Source: Bryoerythrophyllum caledonicum
Taxonomy: Eukaryota > Streptophyta > Bryopsida > Pottiales > Pottiaceae
Direction: 5' to 3'
Assembly (NCBI GenBank): GCA_963971425.1
Contig: OZ020518.1
Span: forward strand, 7,171,989-7,235,988
DNA: 64,000 bases
The stretch's first letter is position 1. Each line of letters begins with the position of its first letter. The notes below the pieces were generated by a model. The model was not told where the DNA came from. It saw nothing but the letters and a program-made list of their open reading frames with translations, and made no database searches. Shown one piece after another: positions 44,821 to 56,700 of this stretch. The position numbers and the translations under genes were made by a program.

Positions 44821-45587
44821 CAAGCTGGACACCATATTCATTAAAATGAGACATTTCAGAGTCTCAATTTATCATGGTGTCTAATTATAGTGAATTTTAT
44901 GTTTCATTAATTTGAGACTATTTATTAAATTGAGACTTAAGCTCAATTGAAATTGCCAAGTACTACATCCTAAAAAATTATCATAGCAAGAATAAAAATA
45001 CTTCTTAAAAATTTGAGCGGATATAAATTTGAGCATCCCTAGCAGGGCTCAAAATTAAACTAAAATGAGACATTTACACTCATTTATAAGCCACCCAAAA
45101 TGCATGTCTTCTCAATTTAAAGGGAAATAAAAATTACCAATTTCAAGAAGTGGTACGTGTTTCAAACAACAAGGTCATTAAAATACCAATCACTAAAAAT
45201 TTAGCACATACTCTAGAAATACATTCAAATATTTATATTAATAGAAAGTATCCATGCATCAAGGATAAATGCACAATTAATCAAACACACAATGTGAACC
45301 ACAATTTATCCATCAATAACTTTATAAACAAACGGCAACGTTTAATGATATTGAAGCAACACAATACATCACTATATGAAACTACAAATTCTAATCTAAT
45401 GTTCTCTACAAATATGCTACGCGAACATTCAAAGTCTCAATTCCACGACAGACCCCCATGTTCAGTACATACTTAGTACAATATCTAGTCCAAAACAACA
45501 CAAGTTCAAATAAGAACATGCACCCCCACCTATTTCGAATTACTAGAATAACTGTTGCCATCAAAAAACAAAAAAACCTGTTGAAAT
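44821..45587. other. Intergenic stretch and 3' flank of the DUF7869 gene
   Basis: AT-rich, no coding region supported. Several gagac(a/t)tt(t) and aattgagact words repeat between 44845 and 45075 (a weak inverted pattern tgagac / gtctca). The last roughly 130 bases are probably the 3' UTR of the minus-strand gene. Confidence 0.4.
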
Positions 45588-48401
45588 CTAATATTCAGCT
45601 AAAGATGCCTTGATTATTTCTACCTGTGATTTTGGAATTTTGAGCCTCAAAGAACTAATGTTCCCACGGAACCTAGGCTTCCAAGCTGTTACAATGCAAT
45701 CTGTATATACCCAGATTGGTTCAGATTCAGATTCTTCTACCCAATTGTTCCCATTACTAGAATCCCACCCTTGGTATGTTTCTAAGTCCACATGACGTTG
45801 AGATGCAGGTTTGTAGTATTGCACTTTAATCTCATGAGAATGTTCACGATCTGGATGTGGATTAGTCAATGCCAAGGCGATCCAAAATGGGCGCAAATCC
45901 CCATCAGCTGAACGCACCGCAAGTACATAGCCCTCATATACATCTCTACCAACCCGGAACGATGGAGGCGGACAATGACGTCGTTGTCCAATGAATGGAG
46001 GGTCTTCGGCATACTCCTCCCTCAATGTACCATCTATATCGTACTCATCCACCATAGATGGAGCATATCTAGATAGTGGCCAAAATCCCTCTCGTAGAGA
46101 ACTCGATTCTTCGAGTGGCACCTCAAGAGCAGCCTTTACACCTCTCCAATAATACATGATATGCTCATTCTTCCTCCTGTATTCACCTGAGATATCCTCA
46201 TTTGCCATGGATTCCCAAAGACTTAGAAATCCAGAAATACCCTTCATAACCTCGTCATAATTCTCATGACGTCGCGGATTGAGAGGAAGTGGCTGCCCAT
46301 GAGGCAATATTGGTCTACCATCTGCCGTCATTTTCCACAACTGAATTCCTCCATTCTCCTCGGGCAACCAATCCCTATCTGTACAAAGAATTTTGTACTG
46401 CATCTTTGGCAAACCATCAGAATCCTTGTAAAATTTGAACTGCTGGCCCTTTGTATGACCTATGAGGGCCTCATTGCCGATGCACAAATATCCATTAAGA
46501 AAGCCCTTGAAGTCGGGCACCTCTTCAATAAGATGTGGAATAACTGGCTTCTCTTCAGCATCCATGAATGACTTCATCAAGAGTGGAATCGTTGGATAGC
46601 TGTTTGACTTAAGTTTGGTACTCCATCTCCCAAACACTGCATCAATATCCTCGTGAGTATGACCAACAAGTAAGAAGTTCACGTGTACTTCTCGGAAAAT
46701 ACCCAAATGAACAAGTAGGGAGAAGAAAGCAAACACAAATCTATTCTTATTGTCTCCTGTGGCATTATCCAATTGCATTTGTAGAATTGGTGGTAAGTGC
46801 CTTGCAGGAACAGGTTCAACCGGTGGAGCCGCAAGGGATCCAAGGCACACATTGGCATTAGCAAGCACAGCCTCAGACAGTGGAGAAGCTCTCCCTCTTG
46901 CAAATAAATCACGAGAAGAATACACCGGTGGACTCTCTAAGTCCCGAAGCAACTTAGCAATGGATCCAACTGTGTGATTCGAGTCGGTGGGGAAGATGTC
47001 AAGACTATAATGCGCATAACGGACATCTCCATGTCCATAAGCAATCATTCCAGTCACAACTACAGGGAGTTTCATGAAGGACTCCGTCGCCTTATTCTTG
47101 TGAGAAAAATGGGGAGATGTTGTTTTGCTGTGATCCATTTTATCATGGATGATGCAAACAACGTCATCTGGTCTATCCTCCGAGTTCTTCCGGTTCCCAT
47201 AATATAAAATACGATGAGTCTGTTGGGAGGCCTGATGCAACTTCAATTTGGTATCCCACGTATTGAATGCGGAGGATCCTCGTGTACTAGCCTTCTTCAA
47301 TTGCTTCAATTGGTCGCATCTACCACAGCGAGCAAAGTTGTCACCCGGCTTCTTAGTGGAAAAATGTTCAAATTTTGAGCTCCGAATTCGGCTAAGACCA
47401 GACAAAGATATTGGTTTGAGCCCAAATCTTAAATTCACCTCATTCACTTTGGGCAACACTGCACTCCATTGAAAGGAGGAAGGAAGATGTTTCGAAACGA
47501 CCTTCTCCCCAGTGCCAAGAGTAGTAGTCTTGTTAGGACTACTATCAGCAGCATCGTCAAGTAGATCGTGCAATGTAGCAATTGCTTGGAGAGTATGGGT
47601 GCGAGGCTTCTTAGTCCCAGAATTGCCGTGTGCCATCGCTCGCACTTCATCCTTCGCATCACTTTTGTATCGGTAGAATGTGGCTCGGCTAACCCCCATG
47701 ATTGTACACCATGCATCTTGGCATACATCAATTCCATCGAGCGTCACCACATGGTTGCCATTGGAGTCAATGTGCATTTGCCTATGCACATCAAGCAAAA
47801 CATGTTTCCGAAAGTATACACCTCCAATGTCATTGTGAACTTGCGTTCGAAGTACAGAAATTAAACTGCGCGGAAAGCGTTGCGTACAATTTCTTGGACA
47901 ACAAACAATGCTCGCAACAAGGTTGATCGATTGTGCAGAAAGGAGTATTTCCTTCTTTGGTGGGGAAGGCAGCACTCGACTCGACCGATTACTCTCATAC
48001 TGTCGAAGACCAATTCTTGGACCCCGACGGAATACCTTCAAAGCGGCATTGTAAATGCTAGTTTGCTCTTGGTCGTACAAACTCACATTACGAAGAAAGA
48101 CCTGTCGAATTGGCCATGCTCGGAGAGCAAACATCCAATTCAAGGGAATATCATCCTCATTTAAGGATTCAGCAATAAGAATCACGACATGGTCATCTCC
48201 AAGTGGCCGGCCTCCAGTTTCAGGAATTAAACTGGAATCAACACTCTGACATAGTCCGATTCCGACGTTATTCCCTGATGTGTTTCGAAGGATAACGCGC
48301 TTCGAAAACCAGGCAGCGCGAGGAATACCCTCACAAGGAGCAACATCGGAAGGCAAGGTTGGAGGAGCTCGATCTCTGACATCAAATGAGTCTCCTTCCA
48401 T
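45588..48401 (-). CDS. DUF7869-type, DDE-like putative transposase
   Basis: A single 937-codon frame without introns. A helix-turn-helix-like segment (CTIMGVSRATFYRYKSD, residues about 227-245) precedes a CGRCD zinc-like motif (about 363). The DUF7869 core shows HDKMDHSK (about 420), MQLDN (about 543) and FLLVGHTHEDIDAVFGRWS (about 575-595). The conserved acidic residues in this spacing fit an RNase H-fold DDE/D core. This is inference, because the family has no proven activity. A C-terminal region of about 300 residues follows (DVYEGYVLAVRSADGD, WIALALTNPHP), possibly a chromatin- or DNA-binding fold. Relatives occur in mosses, algae, fungi and animals, often as repeated genes. The start is the first Met after an upstream stop. 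Upstream lie the palindrome array and two E2F-type sites. The frame is fully open, so it is recent or under selection. Confidence 0.72.
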   Translation of the reverse strand: MEGDSFDVRDRAPPTLPSDVAPCEGIPRAAWFSKRVILRNTSGNNVGIGLCQSVDSSLIPETGGRPLGDDHVVILIAESLNEDDIPLNWMFALRAWPIRQVFLRNVSLYDQEQTSIYNAALKVFRRGPRIGLRQYESNRSSRVLPSPPKKEILLSAQSINLVASIVCCPRNCTQRFPRSLISVLRTQVHNDIGGVYFRKHVLLDVHRQMHIDSNGNHVVTLDGIDVCQDAWCTIMGVSRATFYRYKSDAKDEVRAMAHGNSGTKKPRTHTLQAIATLHDLLDDAADSSPNKTTTLGTGEKVVSKHLPSSFQWSAVLPKVNEVNLRFGLKPISLSGLSRIRSSKFEHFSTKKPGDNFARCGRCDQLKQLKKASTRGSSAFNTWDTKLKLHQASQQTHRILYYGNRKNSEDRPDDVVCIIHDKMDHSKTTSPHFSHKNKATESFMKLPVVVTGMIAYGHGDVRYAHYSLDIFPTDSNHTVGSIAKLLRDLESPPVYSSRDLFARGRASPLSEAVLANANVCLGSLAAPPVEPVPARHLPPILQMQLDNATGDNKNRFVFAFFSLLVHLGIFREVHVNFLLVGHTHEDIDAVFGRWSTKLKSNSYPTIPLLMKSFMDAEEKPVIPHLIEEVPDFKGFLNGYLCIGNEALIGHTKGQQFKFYKDSDGLPKMQYKILCTDRDWLPEENGGIQLWKMTADGRPILPHGQPLPLNPRRHENYDEVMKGISGFLSLWESMANEDISGEYRRKNEHIMYYWRGVKAALEVPLEESSSLREGFWPLSRYAPSMVDEYDIDGTLREEYAEDPPFIGQRRHCPPPSFRVGRDVYEGYVLAVRSADGDLRPFWIALALTNPHPDREHSHEIKVQYYKPASQRHVDLETYQGWDSSNGNNWVEESESEPIWVYTDCIVTAWKPRFRGNISSLRLKIPKSQVEIIKASLAEY

Positions 48402-49370
48402 CTACAAAAAATCCATTTGACGTGGCTTTAGTTCAGAAATGATGTTCATTGAAATATGAAAAATAATAAGCACCTTGAATCCAAAGCAATATAAATTTGG
48501 ACAAGTGCATTTAGGCACAAAGGCAAAATCCAAAAACGCAATTGAGTATCCTCCGCTCAAGGATATGAATGAGAGAAATTAGAAATACACATGACTATTT
48601 ATTTAAACAGTATCCTCGATTCGAGGATGCTAATATTATGATTCCAATGGAGAGAACGACATCCTAGCGGTCTCAAAAAATATCAACAGACATTTAAGTA
48701 CTCGTTAAGATATATTGAAGACGAGTAGAATTAAGTAGGTCGGTCATCGACGAGTAAAAGTTCAGTACGGACTCGAGAAAAAATGAAGTGTAGACGATCT
48801 CTTCTTTGAAGTAAACAAGAGGAGTTGATTAAAATATAGATTGGCAGTCCTTTATGGATATTATGGGATTATCCTCGGGTCGAGGATAGCCGACTACTAA
48901 TAATTTGAAGTACTCTATAGTGAAACTTAACCGACGAAACGATTCAGTCCTTAAATAAGGATCTCATTTATAGAATTTCTTGATCGACAGCCGAACTAGC
49001 AAAAGGCAGTATTATCCTCGAACCGAGGATAAATTTAATGACTATCTCACTCATAGGACTCGTTGATCGACTGCTGTACATGCGAGAGTCAGTGGTATCC
49101 TCGACCCGAGGATAAATGGAATGAGGATCATTTTATATGACTCATTGATCAGTTGCTGAAGTAGCGAGAGTCAGTGTTATCCTCGACCCGAAGATAAATA
49201 AAATGAGGATCCTCTCATAGGTCAGGTTGGTCGACTGATGAACTAGGAAGAGTCAGTGATATCCTCGACCCGAGGATAAATGGAATGAGGATCTCATTCA
49301 TAGGATTTGTTGATCAACACCTGAACTAGCAAGAATCAATTTTATCCTCGACCCGAGGATAAATGGTTAG
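48402..49370. promoter_or_regulatory. Palindrome cluster upstream of the DUF7869 gene
   Basis: Eight copies of the interrupted palindrome TATCCTCG-nnn-CGAGGATA or near variants lie at 48547 (weak), 48611, 48870, 49013, 49096, 49178, 49260 and 49343. The spacer is mostly ACC, or its inverse GGT. This lies in the 5' flank, or a 5' UTR intron, of the minus-strand gene. Confidence 0.8.
48973..49365. repeat. 82-bp tandem repeat array, five units, each with a palindrome
   Basis: Five diverged units of about 82 bp begin near 48980, 49063, 49145, 49228 and 49309. Each reads roughly ttgatcgactgctgaactagc-gagagtcagtg, then the palindrome, then aaatggaatgaggatctcattcatagg. The palindrome is the best conserved part, which suggests selection on it or a role in amplification. 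Confidence 0.8.
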
Positions 49371-50170
49371 TTTTAAATAGTAATGTGATATGCTACAGTG
49401 ATCATGAGTAGCGTTGGAGCATTCACAGCACACTTCCTTTTAATTGCAAACAAATTCTACGGTGCATTAGAAGTACTACACCGAGAAGAATGATATCGAC
49501 AATGAAAGAAATACACATACTTTGAACAAACAGCCGTGATGCGGACGGCCTACGGGCTCGGGTCAGGTTTAGGGTCGAATGATCACAGCTAAGCCTCAGA
49601 CAACAATCTCTTGATCTTGAAGTACCCTTGAGAGGAAATCGAGCTCTCTACAAGGATGCGCAAATGAAAAAGAAATTCAAACATACTTCAGATAAACTCA
49701 GACATATTATTGACGACTACTGTGAATGTTCTCAAAACAAGCAAGACACTCAGCGGAGTAGAGAGAGAGAAAAGAGGATGCAGCAGGTGCAAGAGTAGAA
49801 AATGAACTTCTGAAAATGAGCATACGGTAGTCTTCTGCGTGGCGGAGCACAAAAGGTGGCGCTAGGCGGGAAAACTTTATTCCAACGTCACGAGGATTTG
49901 GGGGCGGGAAATGGTATCCACAGTCCTACTTCTTAGTTGCCGATGTCCTATTTCGGGTTTACGGTACGCACTAATTGCAGTAAGCCACTAGCCCGGAATC
50001 TACGCATGCATTAAAAAAGTGATGCATTGGATAATGATGCCTTTCTTTCTGTGCAGTAATCCTTCCTTTCTGTGCAGTAAAGGCTCTCTTTACTTGTGTC
50101 ACAGAAAAAAAATAACAATAATAATAATAAATAAATAAATAAAAAGATAAGTGATGACACAAATTTATCC
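49371..50170 (-). promoter_or_regulatory. Probable promoter of the DUF7869 gene with paired E2F-type sites
   Basis: On the minus strand TTTTCCCGCC (49865-49874) and ATTTCCCGCC (49903-49912) match the E2F consensus TTTSSCGC, 38 bases apart and in the same orientation. Such pairs drive S-phase expression of plant replication genes. A 5' UTR intron between here and 48401 is possible. An (AAT)n/(AAAT)n microsatellite lies at about 50109-50142. Confidence 0.4.
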
Positions 50171-50826
50171 CCTTTAACCCCTAAATGATCAACTGTCCCC
50201 CTGGGATGAAATTGGTTTTCGGCATGTACCTAAAATTTGACCAAAATTTAATTTATAAAGATAACCTCATCAGTAGATTGCCTTTAATAAGAGCTACTAA
50301 GAGGTTTTTTTTTTACATATTAGTTTTGCGATTTAAATGTAAGTACCACTCAAAGTTAAAAAACGGGGACTCCAGGCAGCTCCAAAATATTTGACAATAG
50401 TTTCTATTGACATTGAGATTTATCACACAAATAACAAATATTTTCTTCACTTGAAATTTTCTAAAATAGTTATTGTCTTTAGTGGAAAAAGGAATTTTAT
50501 CCCAACTCAAACATTTTCACACATTGCCGGGCAACGGGGAAAAAAACTTCATCTTTTCTACATAAAACCTAGAGATCTTCATGTTTTTCACATTTATTTT
50601 TTCAAAAAAAAATGTGGTGAAAACCTTCTTATTGACCGTTTATATTATCATTCGAAAACATACGTAGTTCACCAAAATATATGTGAAATATCAATTTTGA
50701 ACCTCCCCTCCTCGCACACTTGTTTTGAATATGCTACACCCCTTTTTTACCTCTAAAAATTGGTATGTTGGGAAATGTATGTGAAACATCACGCTTAAGA
50801 CAATGGTAAAAGATTTAGACCTTGTA
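50171..50826. other. Unassigned stretch
   Basis: AT-rich, with several T or A tracts. I see no coding region, RNA gene or clear repeat in it. Confidence 0.4.
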
Positions 50827-53180
50827 CAGTCAAACCTCGATATGTGTTACCTCAATAAGTGTTAAAACTCTAGATGTATTATGGAGATTTCCGCTCCCTT
50901 AAAATTAAAACTAGTAAGTGTTATGTGTTAAGTATTATGCAATGTCGCGCTCCCAACTTTGTTGAATTTACCTCGGTAAATGATAAGTTTCCAAAAAAAG
51001 ACTTTTTGTAAGAGCCATTGCTTGTGGGGAGATAATTTTGAGGTAAAGTAATAGTTTCTTGTTGCAAAGTGACTCTAGATGTCCATTCTAGAAACAAATT
51101 GATAGGTAGATGTAATATTAAGTTCATAATCTAATAGATCATATATTTTTAAGCTCATAAAGTAAAGGATAAGTGTACTTTTTTGTTTATAAACTTCATA
51201 ATGAAAGGCAACTAGGCAAGGCGGCAAAGACTATAAGAAGAGAGTGAAGGCTATAGAATTATTATTTGTGTTGTGAACTCATTCATAGAATATATGTTGT
51301 TAGAGTTTTCATTTGTATTGCAAATTCATCAATAGAAGATATATTGTTCAAGAAAATTTCCTACAATTTGCAATGGCAAAGGGTCATGAGTTCACGTTAG
51401 AGCAAATACAAGAGATTATTCAATATCGTGAGACTCTGTTAGCTAGCAGTGGAAAGATTACCAATAGAGCATTAATTGCGTGGGCCAATGCACACTTTCA
51501 AGTAAACGCATCTGAGATGAATATTGGAAGAATAGTAAAGCAAAAAGAACACATTAGTGGACTTGACGTTGGGTACCTCGGTGATTCCAAGCGCTTACAA
51601 AAGTCCCAATGCCCAGAAGTGGAGGAAGCCACTTTTACTTGGTTTACGATAATGTAGAAAAAGAATGTTGTTTTATCTGATGACCTTGTGGTGGCGTCTG
51701 CAGTACTCCCTAGAGGTGCTAACGAGAAGAAGCTTCAATTTTCTCATGGATGGGTCCAAAATTTCAAGAAGATATGTAATATCAAGGGCTATACCCGTCA
51801 TGGAGAAGATGCATCAGTTGACATTTGTGAATCTGAGGTTTTTTAAGAAAATGGAAGACATCAAAACACTTGAATCTCATTACAGGAGTAGTGATGTTTT
51901 CAATATGGATGAAATTGGTCTTTTTTACAGGTTGGAACCAAATCATACATTAGCTATGTAAAGGTTATCTGGAAAAAAAAAGCAGAAGGAGCGCATCATG
52001 GTGGCACTTACCGCAAATGCTGATGGAAGCATCATTCTTCCTCCATTGGTTATCAATCAATATTTGATGCCTCGAGCTTTTACAAGCACGCACATTCTAA
52101 ACCCAAAAAATCTAGGTATACAATGCCATGCTAATAAAAAAGCATGGATGACAACACAGATTTTTGAACAATTTATGTTATATTTTGAGAGGAGGATGGT
52201 AAGTGCCGAGAAGGAGAAAGTACTTATGTAGGTGGATAATTTGTCTGGACATCAAGTGCTTAATGTCGATTCAAGATTGAAGGTGACACAAAATTTAGAG
52301 TTTTTGCCTCCAGTTACAACTAGTCGTTTCTAGCCTATGGATGCAAGGATCATTGCATCATTCAAAGCTCAATATACGAAGTTATTAATTCAACATCAAA
52401 TAGATTGTATTTCAACTCGCAAGAGTTTGGCGATTGATGTGTACCAAGATGTTACCATGGTTGAGAAGCCTGGGCGTAACGGAGTGACTCCAATAACAAT
52501 TCGAAATTGTTGAAGACACACGGGGATTCTTTCAGGTCTTGTAGAAAATGAAGTCCTTCAAGAGCAGCGCACGAAAGAGGTAGAGGAGGCTGCTGCTGTA
52601 TTGGAACAACTAAGTTTGATATCCTCTGAGACTCAGACCCCTTACATGAATGTTCAAGAGTATTTAAATTATGAGATGGAGTTTGATTTGAATAATCCTT
52701 ATCAGCCCACTGATGAAGAAATTTATTTAAATGCTTCCATCTCAACAACAAGGTAGTGAACATGAAGATAGTGATCCGGATGAAGCTAATCCTCACGATA
52801 GAGTAGAAGAAGTTGTAGGCTTTAAAGATGTAGGTAGTAGTGCTCTTCAAACTTTGAAGAAGTTTTTGGAGCAAAGACCTAAAGACACCATGTTATCTAT
52901 GAGGTATATTGAAGCACTAGAAAAGAAAGTAGAAGCTTGGCGTGTAGAAGAAACTTGCCAAAGTACTATTGATTCATTCTTTCAACAGACTTAGATGAAT
53001 AATGAATCAATGTTTTGTAATTTCACCAATTTTTTCTATAAATGTTATGTATTTACCTTTTTAATTCTTATGAGTGTTATTTTTTATAAGTGTTACAAAT
53101 CATCGGCATCACTCTCTATAAGTGTTAAGTGTTACTAGTGCCTAAGTGTTAACTAAAAGTATGCTCCCAACCCCTAACAC
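50827..53180 (+). pseudogene. Decayed pogo/Tigger-like transposon
   Basis: A left tip CAGTCAAACCTCGATATGTG preceded by TA (50825) is typical of pogo/Tigger elements. Repeated taagtgtta words lie at both ends, but I could not find the right tip. The transposase starts MAKGHEFTLEQIQ (51373). It has a helix-turn-helix (SGKITNRALIAWANAHF), a second DNA-binding part, FNMDEIGLFYRL (first Asp), ALTANADGSIILPPLVI, VDNLSGH (second Asp, after a stop near 52230) and PMDARIIASFKAQY (third Asp, just after another stop). The C-terminal part is at 52731-52994. Stops near 51655, 51959, 52230 and 52332 and frame changes show it is dead. It is a different lineage from the 33514-39044 transposase. Confidence 0.75.
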
Positions 53181-53400
53181 GGTCACTAAGAAGGATTAGA
53201 CCACGTCATGTAATAGAACTTGGAAGGATTAGACCACGTCTTGTAATAGAAGGGGTGGTAATATTTGAAAAAATTGTGCAAGGAGTGGAGGTTGGAATGA
53301 TGCCATTTCACTTAATAATTTGGGAACAAAGTATGCTTTCCCCACGGTCACTAAGAAGGATTAGACGACGTCTTGTAATAGAACTAATACATAGTGAAAA
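53181..53400. repeat. Short direct repeats
   Basis: Three copies of a line close to aaggattagaccacgtc(a/t)tgtaatagaa begin near 53192, 53223 and 53355. The first and last also share acggtcactaag just upstream. They probably come from a local duplication at the end of the pogo-like remnant. Confidence 0.55.
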
Positions 53401-53492
53401 ATTATAAAGTGACAAAATTATATGTAGAATAGAATTATGTTTTTCTACATCCTTGGTTGACTATTTGTGGATTTTGTGAAAATATTTGAGTG

Positions 53493-55256
53493 GGATAAAA
53501 TGCATTTTTTCACTACGGACTATATAAGATTCGGGACCATATAAAAAACAATGTATTAAACTTAACCTAGTGTTGAAAATCTAAAATATAGTACTGTGGC
53601 TTGGCAAAAGTTTTGGGAGTTGATGGAAAAGCCCCCAATAAAAATGAAATATAAATGGAATATACACTTTAATTGAAATCCAAATTCACTTGGTGTTATA
53701 AAGATTTATATCCACTTCAATTCTACTTGAATCCACATTGGTGAATATATTCCACTTGAATACCCATTGGTGAATATATTCCATTTGAATCAACATTGGT
53801 GAATATTTTGCACTTGGTGTTATTCGAATGCTACCCACAAATAATATTCACGTAGTACTAGATAAGTTACTTTTAGAAGTGGCATTCTTTGGTTTTAAAA
53901 AAAACAATGTTGCAATCTTTATTTAGAAATTGACAAATTTACTCTAATTGAAATCCATTATTCTTCTCATTTCTCAACTTAAATTCAGTGTGTGTGAGTG
54001 TGTGTGAGTGTGTGTGTTTTATGTGTGAGTCTATGTATGTGTGTCTTAGACACACATTTAACTAATATGAATTGAATTTAATAGTTCATTTTTAAGAACA
54101 TAGTTTAGGGTTTTATTTATATGAGTAATTTACAAAAATATTTGGAGCTTTGGATATTACAAGTTGCTATGTGGTGTATGATCAAATTATTTGCTTGCAT
54201 TTAAATTTATCTTCATGTTACTTTTGCTTGCCAAGAAAAAGTAAGTAGTTTTAACATTTATATTTGATCATGGATTCCATGGCAAAACCAATAATCGGCT
54301 TGTACATGTCAATTTATATATATTATTATTTATGAATATCTTTATAGTAAAAATGTCAAATTTCATTTTCATTTTCATGCATGAATTTGCAAATGGAATA
54401 TCATGTTTATTATTTTAAATAAAACTCATGAAGGAACATAGTTTCTTTATTTCTTGAATTATTTTGCACAATTTTCTATTTGCAGTCCTAGGGACAAATA
54501 ATTTGATCACAATGCGCACCTTTAGGTTCCCATTTCCCTGTTATGCGCATCACTATACATATTCACATACATACATTTTAGTGCATAAGTATAAATTATA
54601 AATTATTATTGAAATGATCTTGTAATTGAGTACTCTAAATTATCAGAATCATCCATAAAGTTTATTACAGCCAACAACACATTTAAAAGTAACTTCTTTG
54701 TACTTATGTGAATATTATTTCTGGATAGTATTAATTTCTTTATTAAGTGAACAAGAACATTTTAAAAATGAGAATTCAATACCATTAAATATAATCAATT
54801 AGACCTATATCGTACATTTGCTTCAATTCCCTTGGTGTTATAAAGAAATGAAATCCACATTGCATGCTTTTTTTTGGCTTTTTTGATATGAATGGTTTGT
54901 TTAGGGTTTAATAAAGTTTGATTCATTTCTCCATTTCCAAGTACATATGTATATTGATTTCTCCATTGATTTTTATTTACTTGTTACACTAGTTTTCTGA
55001 ATGTGCACAAAGTACTCCATGTAGTTTGAAAAAAAAAGAATTGAACCTTAGCATGCTCTATCAATTTGGATTCCAATGAAAGTGTATACTCTATTTCTGA
55101 AAATTCGTTTATTTACTAGCACTTCCGGCAACTCCGATTTTTTTTTCAAGGACACACTACTATATTTGAGATTTTCAACACTAGTAAGTTGTATACATTT
55201 TCTTATATATTGTCCATAATCAATTTTTGTCTGTAGCAAAAAAATGCATTTTATCC
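53493..55256. mobile_element. Long-TIR DNA element, non-coding
   Basis: The ends are diverged inverted repeats of about 130-150 bp: ggataaaatgcatttttt at 53493 matches the inverse at 55239-55256, and ctagtgttgaaaatct at 53562 matches the inverse at 55163-55190. The inside has three copies of a roughly 31-bp line (attggtgaatatattccacttgaa, about 53735-53810), a (GTGTGTGA)n microsatellite (about 53988-54020) and no coding region. The family and target duplication are not clear. Confidence 0.55.
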
Positions 55257-55282
55257 ATGGTAAAAGATTTTTCACGCATTGC

Positions 55283-55560
55283 CACTATACTGAAGATGGC
55301 TTTTACTGTAATGATACGAATCGTGTATTTACTCTTGTACAATATTTGTTAAGAAGTTACCAAGTACTGTTAGCCCCCATTGTCATTAATATTATCTTTC
55401 AGTCCTGCACCTACCCTAATACCTGTTGTATTTGCCACAATCAACCACCCACCAAAATTTGGAACAAGTTGACAAATAGTGATAGCCCCCAATAAACCGC
55501 CTATTGGCCGCCATGCATATGAAACGCCCATCTTGTCAACAACCACATCTCGTTATCCTC
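55283..55560. repeat. Interspersed repeat, copy 2
   Basis: A diverged relative of 32193-32475 with the same orientation and order of conserved lines. AT-rich degenerate repeats follow it at about 55600-56250, similar to those after the pogo-like transposase. It may be a deletion derivative of that element with the gene removed. Confidence 0.5.
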
Positions 55561-56700
55561 CCATTTGTAACTATCCCAATTCACATATCATGCATTCTTT
55601 GAATTAAAACATGAATATCCAACTAATATTAAATGTATATTTCTACATTTTACAAAAAAAAGGATGATTCTAGAATGAATGTTTCAAGAATATTCAATGC
55701 ATGTTTTTATATTTTATAAATGCATAGATGAGTTTGAATGAATATTTCAAGAGTATTGAAAGTATATTTCTATATTGAAGAAAAAAGAGATGATTTTTGA
55801 ATGATTGTTTCAAGAATATTTAATGTATATTGCAATCTACAAAGAATCAAGCATAGTTAATGTATCTTTGTATCTTTTCAGGAATATTAAAAAAAACATA
55901 TACAAATATTTAAGGAATATTTGTATATGTAAGGTATCCCAATATGTTTGAATAATATTTATTCTACATATGTATATTTAACGAATACTTATTGTATATT
56001 ATTATATTTAAAGATCATTTAGGAAACACGTCAATAGTTTTAAATAAGTTTTAAGAGTTTTATATTTATTTTTCCTAGGATGATTAAAATATCTAATGTA
56101 TATTTGCATTAAAAGGAACATTTAATGAATTGCTAATAAATTTTTTAATGTATATTTAATGTGTATTTGAATATTAATAAAATTTTCAATGAATATTTGA
56201 TGCATATTTAATAAATATGTATTGAGTATGATATGTAAATAACTATTTTTATGAGATATTTATGTTTGTTTTGTTTTGAAAATTTCTTTTATTTTTCCTC
56301 GTCTCTTCTAATAAATTTTCAAATTTTGTTGATCTTGTAGTTCTAATTTCGAATTTTCTACTTCTGAACAGTTTATGTTCTCTAATTTTTGGGATTTTTC
56401 ATTTGTTCCATATCTACGTTCTATTTTTTTCAAACATTCCTCGTGCAAATTTACAAGAAGTAGGAAAAATACTATAGTAAATAAAAAATTTAGTTGAAAT
56501 AGTAAATCGCAAATTATATAAAAATTTAGTAAATGTAAATGAAGCCAAAAATTAGTAAATTTAAAATTAGTAAATATTTAGTAAATGTAAATCCAAAGTA
56601 GTAAATTTATTGTAGTGTACTATAGAAAATTTAGTTAACATTTCAATTACAAGAAATGGTGTAAAATTTTTGGATTGAAAAGTCCCTTTTGCAGTAAAGG
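55561..56700. other. AT-rich non-coding stretch
   Basis: Degenerate aatgtatatttgaatatt-type repeats run to about 56250, and then AT-rich sequence with several agtaaatt words (56470-56620). No coding region seen. Confidence 0.45.

Noticed and set aside
45150-45476. Plus-strand 108-codon frame
   Set aside because: Asn/Lys/Thr-rich by AT composition, no domain, and it overlaps the 3' flank of the minus-strand gene.
48973-49365. CRISPR-like array
   Set aside because: The whole 82-bp unit is repeated, including what would be the spacer, and the context is a eukaryotic genome. It is a tandem repeat with an embedded palindrome.
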